Of a DNA stretch of 27,488 nt, positions 8,104 through 16,323 are shown piece after piece. Numbering within the stretch: the stretch's first letter is position 1; every line of letters begins with the position of its first letter. Location of the stretch: the NCBI GenBank assembly GCA_003854995.1, contig RQOI01000047.1, forward strand, positions 1 through 27,488, given 5' to 3'. A program made the translations under genes and the position numbers. The notes under the pieces were generated by a model. It did not search any database and had not been told where the DNA came from. It saw only the letters and a list, made by a program, of their open reading frames with translations. The DNA is from Candidatus Zhuqueibacterota bacterium. GTDB lineage: Bacteria > Zhuqueibacterota > Zhuqueibacteria > Residuimicrobiales > Krinioviventaceae.

Positions 8104-8967
8104 TTACTCACTCACTATCCTGTTGATCAAACGATCCAGATCATCATCATCGTAATATATAATTTCAATGGCGCCGCCAGCGCCTTTTGCTTTCAACCTG
8201 ACCTTGGTTGCCAGCGCTTTTTGCAGCCGATCTTCGGCATCCTGCATGTAAGCGGAAAAGCGAGTTGTCTCCTGAAAATTGGTTTTCTCCAGGGGCTCGT
8301 CAAGTTTCTTGACCGCGCGCTCCACCTGGCGAACGGACAGGTTCGCCGATATAATTTTTTTCCACAACGCCAGCTGATCTTCAGTTTTTGTGACCGCCAA
8401 AAGCGCCCGCGCATGTCCCATGGACAAATCGCCCTTTTGCGCGCTCTGTTGTATCTGCCTTGGCAGCTTTAAGAGTCGCAGAAAGTTGCTGATCGTAGCG
8501 CGATCCTTGCCAACTTTTTGCGCGACTTGTTCCTGGGTCAGGCGGCACTCTTCGATGAGCCGGCGGTATCCGTTGGCGATGTCGATCGGATTGAGATCCT
8601 CGCGATGGATGTTTTCAATGATGGACAGTTCCATCATCTCGGCATCGGATTTCACATCCAGGACATAGGCGGGTATCTCTCTGATGCCGAGATCTCGTAC
8701 ACAACGAAATCGTCTTTCGCCGGCAATGATCTGATAGCCGTCCCCATGGCGTCGGACCGTTATGGGTTGTACAACGCCCTTCTCGGCAATGGAATTGGCC
8801 AGCTCGGCAAGTTTTTCAGAGTCAAAGAGTTCACGGGGCTGGAACGGATTGGGCGAAATTCGATTGACGCGTATGAACTGAATGCTGTCTTTTCTCTCTT
8901 GACTTTCAGCAGTAACGTCAGGAATTAACGCTGACAGTCCCCTCCCCAGCGCTTTCCTGTTCGTCAT
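8104..8967 (-). CDS. parB: Chromosome-partitioning protein ParB
   Basis: 287-aa CTP-dependent DNA clamp that loads at parS and, with ParA, segregates the replication origin. It starts with the typical chromosomal ParB opening RKALGRGLSALIP. The CTP-binding motif GERRFR is at 83-88. The ENIHREDLNPID stretch (118-129) and helix-turn-helix (about 144-165, LTQEQVAQKVGKDRATISN) follow, and the C-terminal dimerisation part ends at 287. Its coding start overlaps the end of parA by 50 nt, which I accept because the N-terminus is canonical and GAGGAA lies about 11 nt upstream. I did not find a perfect parS palindrome (TGTTTCACGTGAAACA) in the window. Confidence 0.96.
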   Translation of the reverse strand: MTNRKALGRGLSALIPDVTAESQERKDSIQFIRVNRISPNPFQPRELFDSEKLAELANSIAEKGVVQPITVRRHGDGYQIIAGERRFRCVRDLGIREIPAYVLDVKSDAEMMELSIIENIHREDLNPIDIANGYRRLIEECRLTQEQVAQKVGKDRATISNFLRLLKLPRQIQQSAQKGDLSMGHARALLAVTKTEDQLALWKKIISANLSVRQVERAVKKLDEPLEKTNFQETTRFSAYMQDAEDRLQKALATKVRLKAKGAGGAIEIIYYDDDDLDRLINRIVSE

Positions 8968-9721
8968 TTTTCAATATTTCCTCGGCCAAGGCCATATAAT
9001 GTTCAGCTCCTTTTGATACAACGTCATACAAGATGATCGGCTTGCCGAAACTCGGCGCTTCACTCAGTCGCACGTTTCGGGAGATGACTGCATTGAACAC
9101 TCGGCCATTAAAATACTTTCTCACGTCGGCCGCCACCTGTCGCGACAGATTGAGGCGGGCATCATACATCGTCAACAGCACGCCCTCAATTTCCAACGTC
9201 TCGTTGAGATGTTTTTGTACGAGACGGATGGTGTTGAGCAGCTGCCCCAGGCCTTCCAGCGCGTAATATTCACACTGAATGGGCATGAGGACGGAATCAG
9301 AGGCTGTGAGCGCGTTGATGGTCAACAAGCCCAAAGAAGGAGGACAATCGATGATGAGATACTTGAATTTGTCCGTAATTTTCTCAAGAGCATGCGACAA
9401 TTTATATTCTCTTGAGATGGCGGAGACCAATTCCACTTCAGCGCCGACAAGATTGATGGAGGACGGCAGCAGTTTCAGAAACTGCAGTTCTGTATCGAGG
9501 ATCAGATCGGAGACATCCTCCTCATTTATTAACGCGTCATAGATCGTCTTGTCCAATGATCGCGAATCAATGCCCAGGCCGCTGCAGCTGTTCGCCTGCG
9601 GATCTATATCGATGAGCAGCGTGGAATATTCAGCGACAGCCAGACAGGCTGCTAAATTCACCGCTGTCGTCGTTTTACCGACGCCGCCTTTCTGATTCGC
9701 AATAGAAATAATTTTGCCCAT
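8918..9721 (-). CDS. parA: Chromosome-partitioning ATPase ParA (Soj)
   Basis: 267-aa Walker-type ATPase that binds the nucleoid and drives ParB-parS movement. The deviant Walker A KGGVGKTT is at residues 11-18, with the signature lysine K11. The Walker B region is YLIIDCPPSLG. There is no N-terminal DNA-binding extension, so this is the chromosomal Soj type rather than a P1-plasmid type. The open frame extends 10 codons further upstream, but MGKIISIANQKGG is the family start and GGAGG lies 10 nt before it, so I chose 9721. It is first in a seven-gene run and has a good promoter upstream. parAB often lies near the replication origin, but no dnaA or gidA is visible. Confidence 0.96.
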   Translation of the reverse strand: MGKIISIANQKGGVGKTTTAVNLAACLAVAEYSTLLIDIDPQANSCSGLGIDSRSLDKTIYDALINEEDVSDLILDTELQFLKLLPSSINLVGAEVELVSAISREYKLSHALEKITDKFKYLIIDCPPSLGLLTINALTASDSVLMPIQCEYYALEGLGQLLNTIRLVQKHLNETLEIEGVLLTMYDARLNLSRQVAADVRKYFNGRVFNAVISRNVRLSEAPSFGKPIILYDVVSKGAEHYMALAEEILKNDEQESAGEGTVSVNS

Positions 9722-9754
9722 TTCCGGGCGTCCTCCAGCAAAATAAATCAAAAT

Positions 9755-9783
9755 AATATAGCCTATACCGTCTTAAAAATCAA
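9755..9783 (-). promoter_or_regulatory. Sigma-70-like promoter for the parAB run
   Basis: On the - strand TTGATT (9783-9778) and TATATT (9760-9755) are separated by exactly 17 nt. The -10 ends about 33 nt before the parA ATG. No other good promoter is evident in the short gaps of the following six genes, so this could drive the whole run. Confidence 0.55.
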
Positions 9784-9825
9784 TAAAAAGTTTGCTGCCC
9801 ACAGCGCCATCCCTCCTGTTTAACC

Positions 9826-9854
9826 TTGACAATTTTTTAAAAAACAGCTATTTT
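9826..9854 (+). promoter_or_regulatory. Sigma-70-like promoter for proline dehydrogenase
   Basis: Perfect -35 TTGACA (9826-9831), a 17-nt spacer, and -10 TATTTT (9849-9854). The gene start is 60 nt downstream. It is back-to-back with the parA promoter in a 192-bp divergent region. Confidence 0.6.
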
Positions 9855-9913
9855 GAGGCGTCAGTAAGTGGTGTGAACGGCGGCGCAAACATTATAACGG
9901 ACAGGATACGGAT

Positions 9914-10810
9914 ATGAAATGGTTCAACAGCGTCATCATTATATTTATGCCTCTCGTTCCAAAACCGATTGTGAGAATTTTTTCCAAAAAGTATGTAGCA
10001 GGAGATAAACTGGATGATGCGGTCAGGGCTGTTCGGGAACTCAACGGCCAGCACATCATGGCCACCCTGGATGTCCTTGGCGAAAGCACGACGGATGAAC
10101 AGGAGACGCATTTGTACGTCGAGGAGTATCTGCGCGTGCTGCAAATCATCGAGCAGGAGAAATTGGACTGCAACGTTTCCTTGAAACCGACGCAACTCGG
10201 CATGCTCATCGATAAAGAGCTGGCTTTTTCGAACATTCGACGCATCGTCGAGGAAGCAAAAAAACATGCTAATTTCGTTCGCATCGACATGGAAGATTCG
10301 AACTGCACGACGGATACGATCGATATCTATGAACGTCTGCGCGCAGAATTCGATAACGTCGGCATCGTGCTGCAAGCCTATATGCGCCGCAGCGTAGCTG
10401 ACCTGACAAAAATCTCGCGCCGGCCGGCCAACTTTCGACTGTGCAAGGGCATCTATATCGAACCGCGCGAGATCGCCTATAAAGAGCCATCCATTGTCAA
10501 CATGAACTTTGGCTTTCTCCTGGAAAAAGCGCTGCAGGCCGGCAGTTACGTCGGCATTGCCACGCACGACGAAAAGGTGGTCTGGTCGGCGCTCCGCACT
10601 ATTGATCAACTCGGACTCAAACCTGATGCATATGAATTTCAGATGCTCTTTGGCGTCGATGAACAGCTGCGTCGCATATTGGTGCAAGCCGGACACCGAT
10701 TGCGCGTCTATGTGCCTTATGGCAAACAGTGGTATAGATACGTGATGCGACGTCTGAAAGAAAATCCTCAGATTGCCATATATGTATTGAAAGCACTATT
10801 TAAAAAGTAA
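9914..10810 (+). CDS. Proline dehydrogenase (PRODH)
   Basis: 298-aa FAD enzyme that oxidises proline to pyrroline-5-carboxylate and passes electrons to quinone. It is the short monofunctional form with a TIM-barrel core, not the long PutA fusion. Recognisable barrel motifs are VSLKPTQLG (K91), FVRIDMEDS (D125/E127), LQAYMRRS, RLCKGIY and YEFQMLFGV. The terminal RVYVPYG..W and RRLKENP (279-285) carry the arginines that bind the proline carboxylate in this family. The N-terminus is hydrophobic (about 5-20), which fits membrane association. A small membrane protein follows after 11 nt. No pyrroline-5-carboxylate dehydrogenase is present in the window, so the second step must be encoded elsewhere. 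Confidence 0.93.
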   Translation: MKWFNSVIIIFMPLVPKPIVRIFSKKYVAGDKLDDAVRAVRELNGQHIMATLDVLGESTTDEQETHLYVEEYLRVLQIIEQEKLDCNVSLKPTQLGMLIDKELAFSNIRRIVEEAKKHANFVRIDMEDSNCTTDTIDIYERLRAEFDNVGIVLQAYMRRSVADLTKISRRPANFRLCKGIYIEPREIAYKEPSIVNMNFGFLLEKALQAGSYVGIATHDEKVVWSALRTIDQLGLKPDAYEFQMLFGVDEQLRRILVQAGHRLRVYVPYGKQWYRYVMRRLKENPQIAIYVLKALFKK

Positions 10811-10821
10811 GGATAACAGCT

Positions 10822-11307
10822 ATGAAAACAACGATGATCATCGGCATCCTTCTCACTTTGCTGGGAATTCTCTTCCTGGGGCCGACAGTGGGCCTGTTCA
10901 CGCTGGCGAATATTTGGCCGACGATACTATTGCTCCTCGGCGTCGGTTTTTTCATGGCGTATTTCGCTGCGCCTAAACTCTATGGTCTGCTGATGCCGGG
11001 CGCTGTGTTCCTGATCTCCAGCATCCCGCTTCTCATGTGCACTGTATCGAACGACTGGCAGCAGATGTCCTATCTGTGGCCCGTGTTCATCCTCGCGCTC
11101 GCCGTTGGCTTTTTTCTCATGTACATTTTCGGCAAACAACAGGTCGGTCTGCTCATTCCGGCGGTGATTCTCCTGGCTCTCGGCATCGTCTCTTTTCTTA
11201 TCTTAAACTATATCAAATATGTTCTGCCCATCTTTTTCCTGGCGACCGGACTCATTCTCATTTTCAGCGGTCTACTTGCCAGACGAAAAACGTCCAGCAC
11301 GACATGA
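10822..11307 (+). CDS. Small multi-pass membrane protein, LiaF/DUF5668-like
   Basis: 161-aa protein with about six hydrophobic segments and almost no soluble part, ending in a basic RRKTSSTT tail. The repeated pattern of short helix pairs separated by an 'xxWPxxLLxxG' motif (IWPTILLLLGVGFF, LWPVFILALAVGFF) resembles LiaI/LiaF-type or DUF5668 transmembrane domains. I infer that family only loosely and no function is evident. It starts 11 nt after proline dehydrogenase with AGGA about 10 nt before the ATG, so it is probably co-transcribed. It may instead belong functionally with the downstream genes. Confidence 0.75.
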   Translation: MKTTMIIGILLTLLGILFLGPTVGLFTLANIWPTILLLLGVGFFMAYFAAPKLYGLLMPGAVFLISSIPLLMCTVSNDWQQMSYLWPVFILALAVGFFLMYIFGKQQVGLLIPAVILLALGIVSFLILNYIKYVLPIFFLATGLILIFSGLLARRKTSSTT

Positions 11308-11370
11308 TGTTCTTTGCCGACATAGACCTTGTCGCACTTTACCGCACGATGACGGAGCGAGCTGCAGCAG

Positions 11371-13371
11371 ATGGCTGATAGAATAAAAACCTTGGTGGAG
11401 ACGCTGAACTATCACAACCGGCGCTACTATGTTCTGGACGATCCTGAGATCTCTGACGCCGAGTACGATCGCCTCATGCGCGAGCTGCTGGCGCTGGAAA
11501 AGAAATATCCTGAATATATCTTGCCGGAATCGCCGACGCAGCGCGTCGGCGGTCAGCGGGCCGATCTGTTCGAACCGGTCACCCATGCCCTCCCCCTGCT
11601 GAGTCTGGATAATTCACTCAATGAGGGTGAAATGATCGAGTTCGACCGGCGCACCCGGCGCGCGCTGGACAACGCAAAAGAGATCGAGTATGTGTGTGAG
11701 CCAAAGCTCGACGGCCTGGCCGTTGAATTGGTGTATGAAAACGGTCTCCTGACCGTCGCCTCCACGCGCGGCGATGGCCTTGTCGGCGAGAATGTCACGC
11801 AGAACATCCGGACGATCAAGAGCGTCCCGCTCAAGCTCTCAGCCATAGACAATCGTCTGCCGGAACATCTTGACGTCCGCGCCGAAGTTTTTCTGGGAAT
11901 TGCCGAGTTCAACGAGCTGAACAAACAGCGCCAGGAGAGCGGCGAACCGCTATTCGCCAATCCCAGAAATGCAGCCGCGGGCTCGTTGCGACAACTTGAT
12001 CCGGCCATCACCGCTTCCCGTCCCCTCGACATCTATTGTTACGGCATTGGCCGATATGCCGGCCTCGCGCTCGCCTCGCAATGGGAGGTGCTAAAGACGT
12101 TCGATGCGCTGGGATTGAAGACCAATCCCCTCATCCAAAGAGTCGTTGGCATCGAGCAGGTGCAAAAGTACCATCAGGCGATGCTGGAGCGCCGCGCGAG
12201 CCTGCCGTACGATATCGACGGCGTTGTGGTGAAAGTGAACGATATGGGACTGCAGAGACAACTCGGCGTGAAGACAAAAAGTCCCCGCTGGGCCATCGCC
12301 TATAAATTCCCGGCGCGCCAGCAGACCACCCAGGTCATCGATATCATCGCACAGGTCGGGCGCACGGGCGTATTGACGCCGGTCGCGGTCATGCAACCGG
12401 TCAACGTCGGCGGCGTCGAGGTCAGTCGCGCCACACTGCACAACCAGGATGAAATCGATCGCAAGGACGTCCAAATCGGCGACTGGGTTGTGGTTCAGCG
12501 CGCCGGCGACGTCATTCCCGAAATCGTCAAGGTGATCCTCTCCAGGCGCACGGGCCAGGAGATGAAATATTCGCTGCCGAGCAGATGTCCAATGTGCGGC
12601 AGCGAAACCGTTCGCCTCGAAGGCGAAGCGGCGCAGCGCTGCATCAATCTCTCCTGCCCCGCCCAGGTCAAGGAACGTATTTTTCATTTTGCCGCAAAAG
12701 GCGCCATGGATATTGAGGGCCTCGGCGACAAGCTGATCGATCAGCTCGTTGAAAAAGGATCTGTCAGAGACGTCGCCGATATCTATTTCTTGAGAAAGGA
12801 AACCCTCGCCAACCTGCAGCGCATGGCTGATAAATCCGCTGAGAATGTGCTCAACGCCATCAATGAAAGCAAAAGCCGGACGCTGGATCGCGTTCTCTAT
12901 GGGCTTGGCATTCGTTTTGTAGGGGAACATATCGCCAGAGTGCTGGTGCGCGCCTTCAAGAGCCTGGAGAAGCTGGCAGAGGCGTCCAGGGAAGAGTTGA
13001 TGGCGGTGCATGAGATCGGGCCGCAAGTGGCGGAGAGCGTCGTCGATTTTTTCGCCTCGCCGGAAAATCGCACGGTCATCGAACGCCTGCGACGTGGCGG
13101 CGTCGAGATGCGGCCACTGCCAGAATCCGGCGGCAAAATACTGGCCGGAAAGACGCTCGTTTTCACCGGCGCGCTGCAGACTTTGACCCGAAAAGAGGCG
13201 CAAACTCTCACCGAAGCGCTCGGCGGCCGCGCCGCCTCCTCTGTCAGCGCCAACACCGACTATGTTGTCGTCGGTGAAGATGCCGGCGCCAAGGCCGCCA
13301 AAGCGCGCGAACTGGGCATCCCGGTGCTTTCGGAAATAGAATTCAGAAAATTAGCGGGGTTGGATGGGTGA
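11371..13371 (+). CDS. ligA: NAD+-dependent DNA ligase LigA
   Basis: 666-aa essential replicative ligase that seals nicks using NAD+. All domains are present in order. These are the Ia NAD-binding domain (YYVLDDPEISDAEYDRL), the adenylation domain with catalytic K112 in EPKLDGLAVEL, and the OB fold (about 320-400). Then come the four-cysteine zinc finger (C406, C409, C424, C429), helix-hairpin-helix repeats (about 440-580) and a C-terminal BRCT domain (about 585-666). The length matches the usual ~670 aa. A stop (TGA 11350-11352) shortly upstream in the same frame fixes the ATG as the earliest start; GGAG lies 13 nt before it. It overlaps the next gene by one base (TGATG), indicating coupled translation. 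Confidence 0.98.
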   Translation: MADRIKTLVETLNYHNRRYYVLDDPEISDAEYDRLMRELLALEKKYPEYILPESPTQRVGGQRADLFEPVTHALPLLSLDNSLNEGEMIEFDRRTRRALDNAKEIEYVCEPKLDGLAVELVYENGLLTVASTRGDGLVGENVTQNIRTIKSVPLKLSAIDNRLPEHLDVRAEVFLGIAEFNELNKQRQESGEPLFANPRNAAAGSLRQLDPAITASRPLDIYCYGIGRYAGLALASQWEVLKTFDALGLKTNPLIQRVVGIEQVQKYHQAMLERRASLPYDIDGVVVKVNDMGLQRQLGVKTKSPRWAIAYKFPARQQTTQVIDIIAQVGRTGVLTPVAVMQPVNVGGVEVSRATLHNQDEIDRKDVQIGDWVVVQRAGDVIPEIVKVILSRRTGQEMKYSLPSRCPMCGSETVRLEGEAAQRCINLSCPAQVKERIFHFAAKGAMDIEGLGDKLIDQLVEKGSVRDVADIYFLRKETLANLQRMADKSAENVLNAINESKSRTLDRVLYGLGIRFVGEHIARVLVRAFKSLEKLAEASREELMAVHEIGPQVAESVVDFFASPENRTVIERLRRGGVEMRPLPESGGKILAGKTLVFTGALQTLTRKEAQTLTEALGGRAASSVSANTDYVVVGEDAGAKAAKARELGIPVLSEIEFRKLAGLDG

Positions 13372-14195
13372 TGAATCTCTGCGGACAAAATAGATTTTTT
13401 ATCCCGATCGTTCTGTTGTTGTCGCTGTTCTTGTTTCAATGCGCCGGGACGGCCTCGAAAGGCACGGATACGCTCAATTTCATCACCATTGAAGAAGAGC
13501 TCAGCCTGGGGGAAGAACTCAATTCTTTCACTGTCAGGCATCTGAACATCATCCGCAACAGCAGACTGAACGGCTTTTTAGACGAGATGGCCGAGAGGAT
13601 TGGCGCCGTATCGCACTGGCGCGGTCTCGACTATTCCGTCTTTATCATCAATGAGCCGGACATCAACCACTTTTCGCTGCCCGGCGGCAATATCTATATC
13701 TTTAGGGGACTGCTCGAACAGGCTGTGGAGGCCGATGAAATCGCCTCCATCATTGCGCATGAAATTGTCCATCTGTCCCAGCGGGACGCCGTCGCCCGAC
13801 TCGGCGAAAAATACAGCTATTCTTTTGCCGCGCAACAGGTCATCGGCGAGAATCCAGAGATCGCGGACCATCTCATCATGTCACTGTATCGACCTGACAC
13901 TATTCTCGATTATCCGCCGGAGCAGGAACTGTCAGCTGACAGGATCGCGCTGCAATACACGCTGGACGCAGGCTATGATCCGAGATCAATGATCACTCTA
14001 TTGGAAAAAATAAAAGAAATTGAACGCACCCAACCCGGACGTCTGGAGCTGTTGCGAATGACGCACACATCTACTTCCTCGCGCCTGCGACGAGTTCAAA
14101 AGGAGATGCGTAAACTCTCCATCGATCCAACGCGCTTTCAAGACGACACCGAACGTTTTTCCTCTTTAAAAACTCTCCTCACAAAAATTCCCTAG
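13371..14195 (+). CDS. M48-family metalloprotease lipoprotein
   Basis: 274-aa exported zinc peptidase of the M48 (BepA/LoiP/YfgC-like) group. Family members degrade or assist misfolded outer-membrane proteins. A hydrophobic signal (about 9-23) ends in C24 of FLFQCAG, an unusual but plausible lipobox. HEIVH (130-134) supplies two zinc ligands and the catalytic glutamate. E186 in QELSAD supplies the third ligand, with D190 four residues later as in the family consensus. A GTG at 13368 is possible, but the ATG at 13371 makes a TGATG overlap with ligA. No TPR region follows, so it is the short form. A weak hairpin terminator lies about 40 nt downstream. Confidence 0.9.
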   Translation: MNLCGQNRFFIPIVLLLSLFLFQCAGTASKGTDTLNFITIEEELSLGEELNSFTVRHLNIIRNSRLNGFLDEMAERIGAVSHWRGLDYSVFIINEPDINHFSLPGGNIYIFRGLLEQAVEADEIASIIAHEIVHLSQRDAVARLGEKYSYSFAAQQVIGENPEIADHLIMSLYRPDTILDYPPEQELSADRIALQYTLDAGYDPRSMITLLEKIKEIERTQPGRLELLRMTHTSTSSRLRRVQKEMRKLSIDPTRFQDDTERFSSLKTLLTKIP

Positions 14196-14236
14196 TCCGA
14201 TTTTTCTGGCTTTATAGTTGCTAATTCATCCCAATC

Positions 14237-14262
14237 GAAGGAGGCTCTCGCCTTCTTTCCTT
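14237..14262 (+). terminator. Weak hairpin terminator after the M48 gene
   Basis: GAAGGAGGC (14237-14245) and GCCTTCTTT (14250-14258) pair over 9 bp including two G-T pairs, with a TCTC loop. The downstream tract is C/T-mixed rather than pure T, so efficiency is doubtful. Confidence 0.4.
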
Positions 14263-14369
14263 CTCTATGGGAGTGTCATTTCACACGGCGACGTGGGTGA
14301 GACGCGGGTTATTGTTAAGTTGTTTTAACTATAAAGATAACAGACTGTTAAACCCTAATAGGATATCCT

Positions 14370-16244
14370 GTGAATAGACAAGGAATTTGCGTTTTACTGC
14401 TTTTTCACGCTTTTATCGCCCATGCCGTGACCAGTCTCCATATCAACAACACCTCTGACCATACCATCACCTCGGTTCCTGCAACTATTGTATTATCATG
14501 CGATGCTGCCTCATCTGGAAACACTTTGGTATGCGAAGTTTTTGTCGATATGAACGGCAACCGGCAGATCGATGCCCATGATGAACGCGTGCAGTATTTG
14601 AACCTCGTCGATGGCCTTGGCTGGATCCGTGACGGCGATTTGATCGAAAACGGCATTCCCGGCGACGAGACAGGACGGGATGGTTGCATCCGCTCGACAT
14701 TGCGGTTCGGCGAGCATTTGCGGCCATACAGTCCGCAGACCTGGATCATTCGCATGACAGATGCGGATCAAACCACAGCCTGCGCTCTGCTGAATTGGGA
14801 CCTCGCCTTTGCGCCGGCGCGTCTGACGGGAAGCGTGCGGGATGCTGACACGGACGAGTTGCTGCCGCATGTACTCGTGCGCTTTCGTGACGCACACTAT
14901 CCTGAAATTGAGCGCTTGGCGATCACGGATGCAGGGGGCAAATTTGTCGTCCAGTTGGCTAACGGTGAATGGCAGGTTTCCACTACTCATCCGTTGAAGA
15001 AAGAATATCGGCGCACGACGACTTGTATCAAAGTGAGGGAGGAGAAGAATGTGCCCCTCGATCTTCGCGTGCGTCGATACGATGCCTTCATCGACGGCTG
15101 CGTTCGTTTTGAGGACGGTTCTCCGACCGAAAACATAACGGTCGCGCTACAAAACAGAACGACGCTCGAGTTTTACAGCATTCGCACGGATCAGCAGGGT
15201 CATTTCAAGGTTGGCGTCGAACCGGGCTGCTATATCGTCACCACCAGTCACTACTATTCGAGATACTTGGGAAATGATTATTGGCCGGACGGATTCTTCG
15301 CTGAACCGGCCGTGGACACATTGCATGTGCAAGAGGGTCAAATCATCAGCGAGAATATTACCTTCATCGGCTATCCGGCTGCGATTCGTGGTTCTTGTCT
15401 TCTGGACGGCAGCCCTCTCGCTGACGTCCTCATTCAGGGTGTTGCCCTTGATCCCGTGACAAAAAAGCAAAAGCTCTATCAAACTTTTTCCAAAATAGAT
15501 GGCAGCTATGCGTTGGGGATTTTTCCACATGCGATAAAATCGGTCATTGCGCAGAAAGAAGGCTATTTCGCAACCCCGCTCGCCGGATTCCACGGTATCA
15601 AGGTAGATGAGGGTCAGATCTGCCAACCTTACGATTTTCAATTTATAAAGCAGACAGGGCTGATGAAATTGAGCGGTTTTGTCTATGGGTCAGCCAGGCA
15701 ACCCGCAGCGGATGTCTATGTCGTCGCCTACAATATCTGGGAGGACGGACCGGAAGGCCACCTCATCACGCGCACGGATGCGAATGGATACTACTCCTTT
15801 GACATAAAGGTGGAGGGCGACTGGCAGATCGGCGCTCACCGCGAAGGGGCGGACAGTCGACCCGAGGTCTATTACAAATACATGTCGCCCGGCCTGCAAT
15901 ACGATCATTTGGATTTCCACGTCTCCGAGGGCAGCGACGCGGCCGGCAGCGGCCAGCTCTTGCTGTCTGATTTTAATTTTACGCCCCACTTCCCGAATCC
16001 ATTTTTCAAAGAGACAGTGATCGATTTTGTGCTGCCGAAATCGAGTCATACGCAGATCAAGCTTTTCAGCATTGACGGCGATGAATTGACGACGCTCCTG
16101 GATCATGACCTGTCGAGCGGCTACCAAAAAGTCAGGTGGGATGGCACTGATCATGCCGGCAATCTTTTTGCCAACGGCATATATCTGTGCCGGATCGAGT
16201 CGCATGAGCACACCCGCATTTTGCCTATAACATTGCTGCGCTGA
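14370..16244 (+). CDS. Secreted multi-domain protein with carboxypeptidase-regulatory-like repeats and sorting-type C-terminus
   Basis: 624-aa exported protein. The signal peptide is residues 1-19 with an AHA cleavage site. The middle carries three or four beta-sandwich modules of the CarboxypepD_reg type, each with a D..G.Y...V or A..GYF pattern: about 150-220 (LTGSVRDADT), 230-300 (IDGCVRFEDG), 350-420 (IRGSCLLDGS) and 430-510 (LSGFVYGSAR). The last ~90 residues (FPNPFFKET to the end, with VRWDGTD and NGIYLCRIE) form an FlgD-like/type A sorting domain. Such tails direct secretion or surface attachment in FCB bacteria with a type IX system. The start is GTG with AGGA about 10 nt upstream. 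No catalytic domain is recognisable; an adhesive or structural surface role is the modest inference. Confidence 0.82.
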   Translation: MNRQGICVLLLFHAFIAHAVTSLHINNTSDHTITSVPATIVLSCDAASSGNTLVCEVFVDMNGNRQIDAHDERVQYLNLVDGLGWIRDGDLIENGIPGDETGRDGCIRSTLRFGEHLRPYSPQTWIIRMTDADQTTACALLNWDLAFAPARLTGSVRDADTDELLPHVLVRFRDAHYPEIERLAITDAGGKFVVQLANGEWQVSTTHPLKKEYRRTTTCIKVREEKNVPLDLRVRRYDAFIDGCVRFEDGSPTENITVALQNRTTLEFYSIRTDQQGHFKVGVEPGCYIVTTSHYYSRYLGNDYWPDGFFAEPAVDTLHVQEGQIISENITFIGYPAAIRGSCLLDGSPLADVLIQGVALDPVTKKQKLYQTFSKIDGSYALGIFPHAIKSVIAQKEGYFATPLAGFHGIKVDEGQICQPYDFQFIKQTGLMKLSGFVYGSARQPAADVYVVAYNIWEDGPEGHLITRTDANGYYSFDIKVEGDWQIGAHREGADSRPEVYYKYMSPGLQYDHLDFHVSEGSDAAGSGQLLLSDFNFTPHFPNPFFKETVIDFVLPKSSHTQIKLFSIDGDELTTLLDHDLSSGYQKVRWDGTDHAGNLFANGIYLCRIESHEHTRILPITLLR

Positions 16245-16256
16245 TTTTTCCTCGGC

Positions 16257-16296
16257 AAAGAGCCACTTGTTGTCAAGACGACAAGAGGCTTTTTTT
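16257..16296 (+). terminator. Long hairpin Rho-independent terminator
   Basis: AAAGAGCC-A-CTTGTTGTC pairs with CGACAAG-A-GGCTTTTT across 16257-16296 with one A-A mismatch and a tiny loop, followed by an uninterrupted T-run to 16296. It lies just after the 624-aa secreted protein and before the convergent sorting-domain gene. Confidence 0.85.
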
Positions 16297-16323
16297 AGTT
16301 CACATCGTCTTGAATAACGGAGA

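Noticed and set aside
9848..10696. 282-aa - strand ORF opposite proline dehydrogenase
   Set aside because: Mirror of a well-conserved gene on the other strand; no domain and composition typical of antisense shadow.
12091..13203. 370-aa - strand ORF opposite ligA
   Set aside because: Antisense shadow of a GC-rich essential gene with intact LigA motifs on +.
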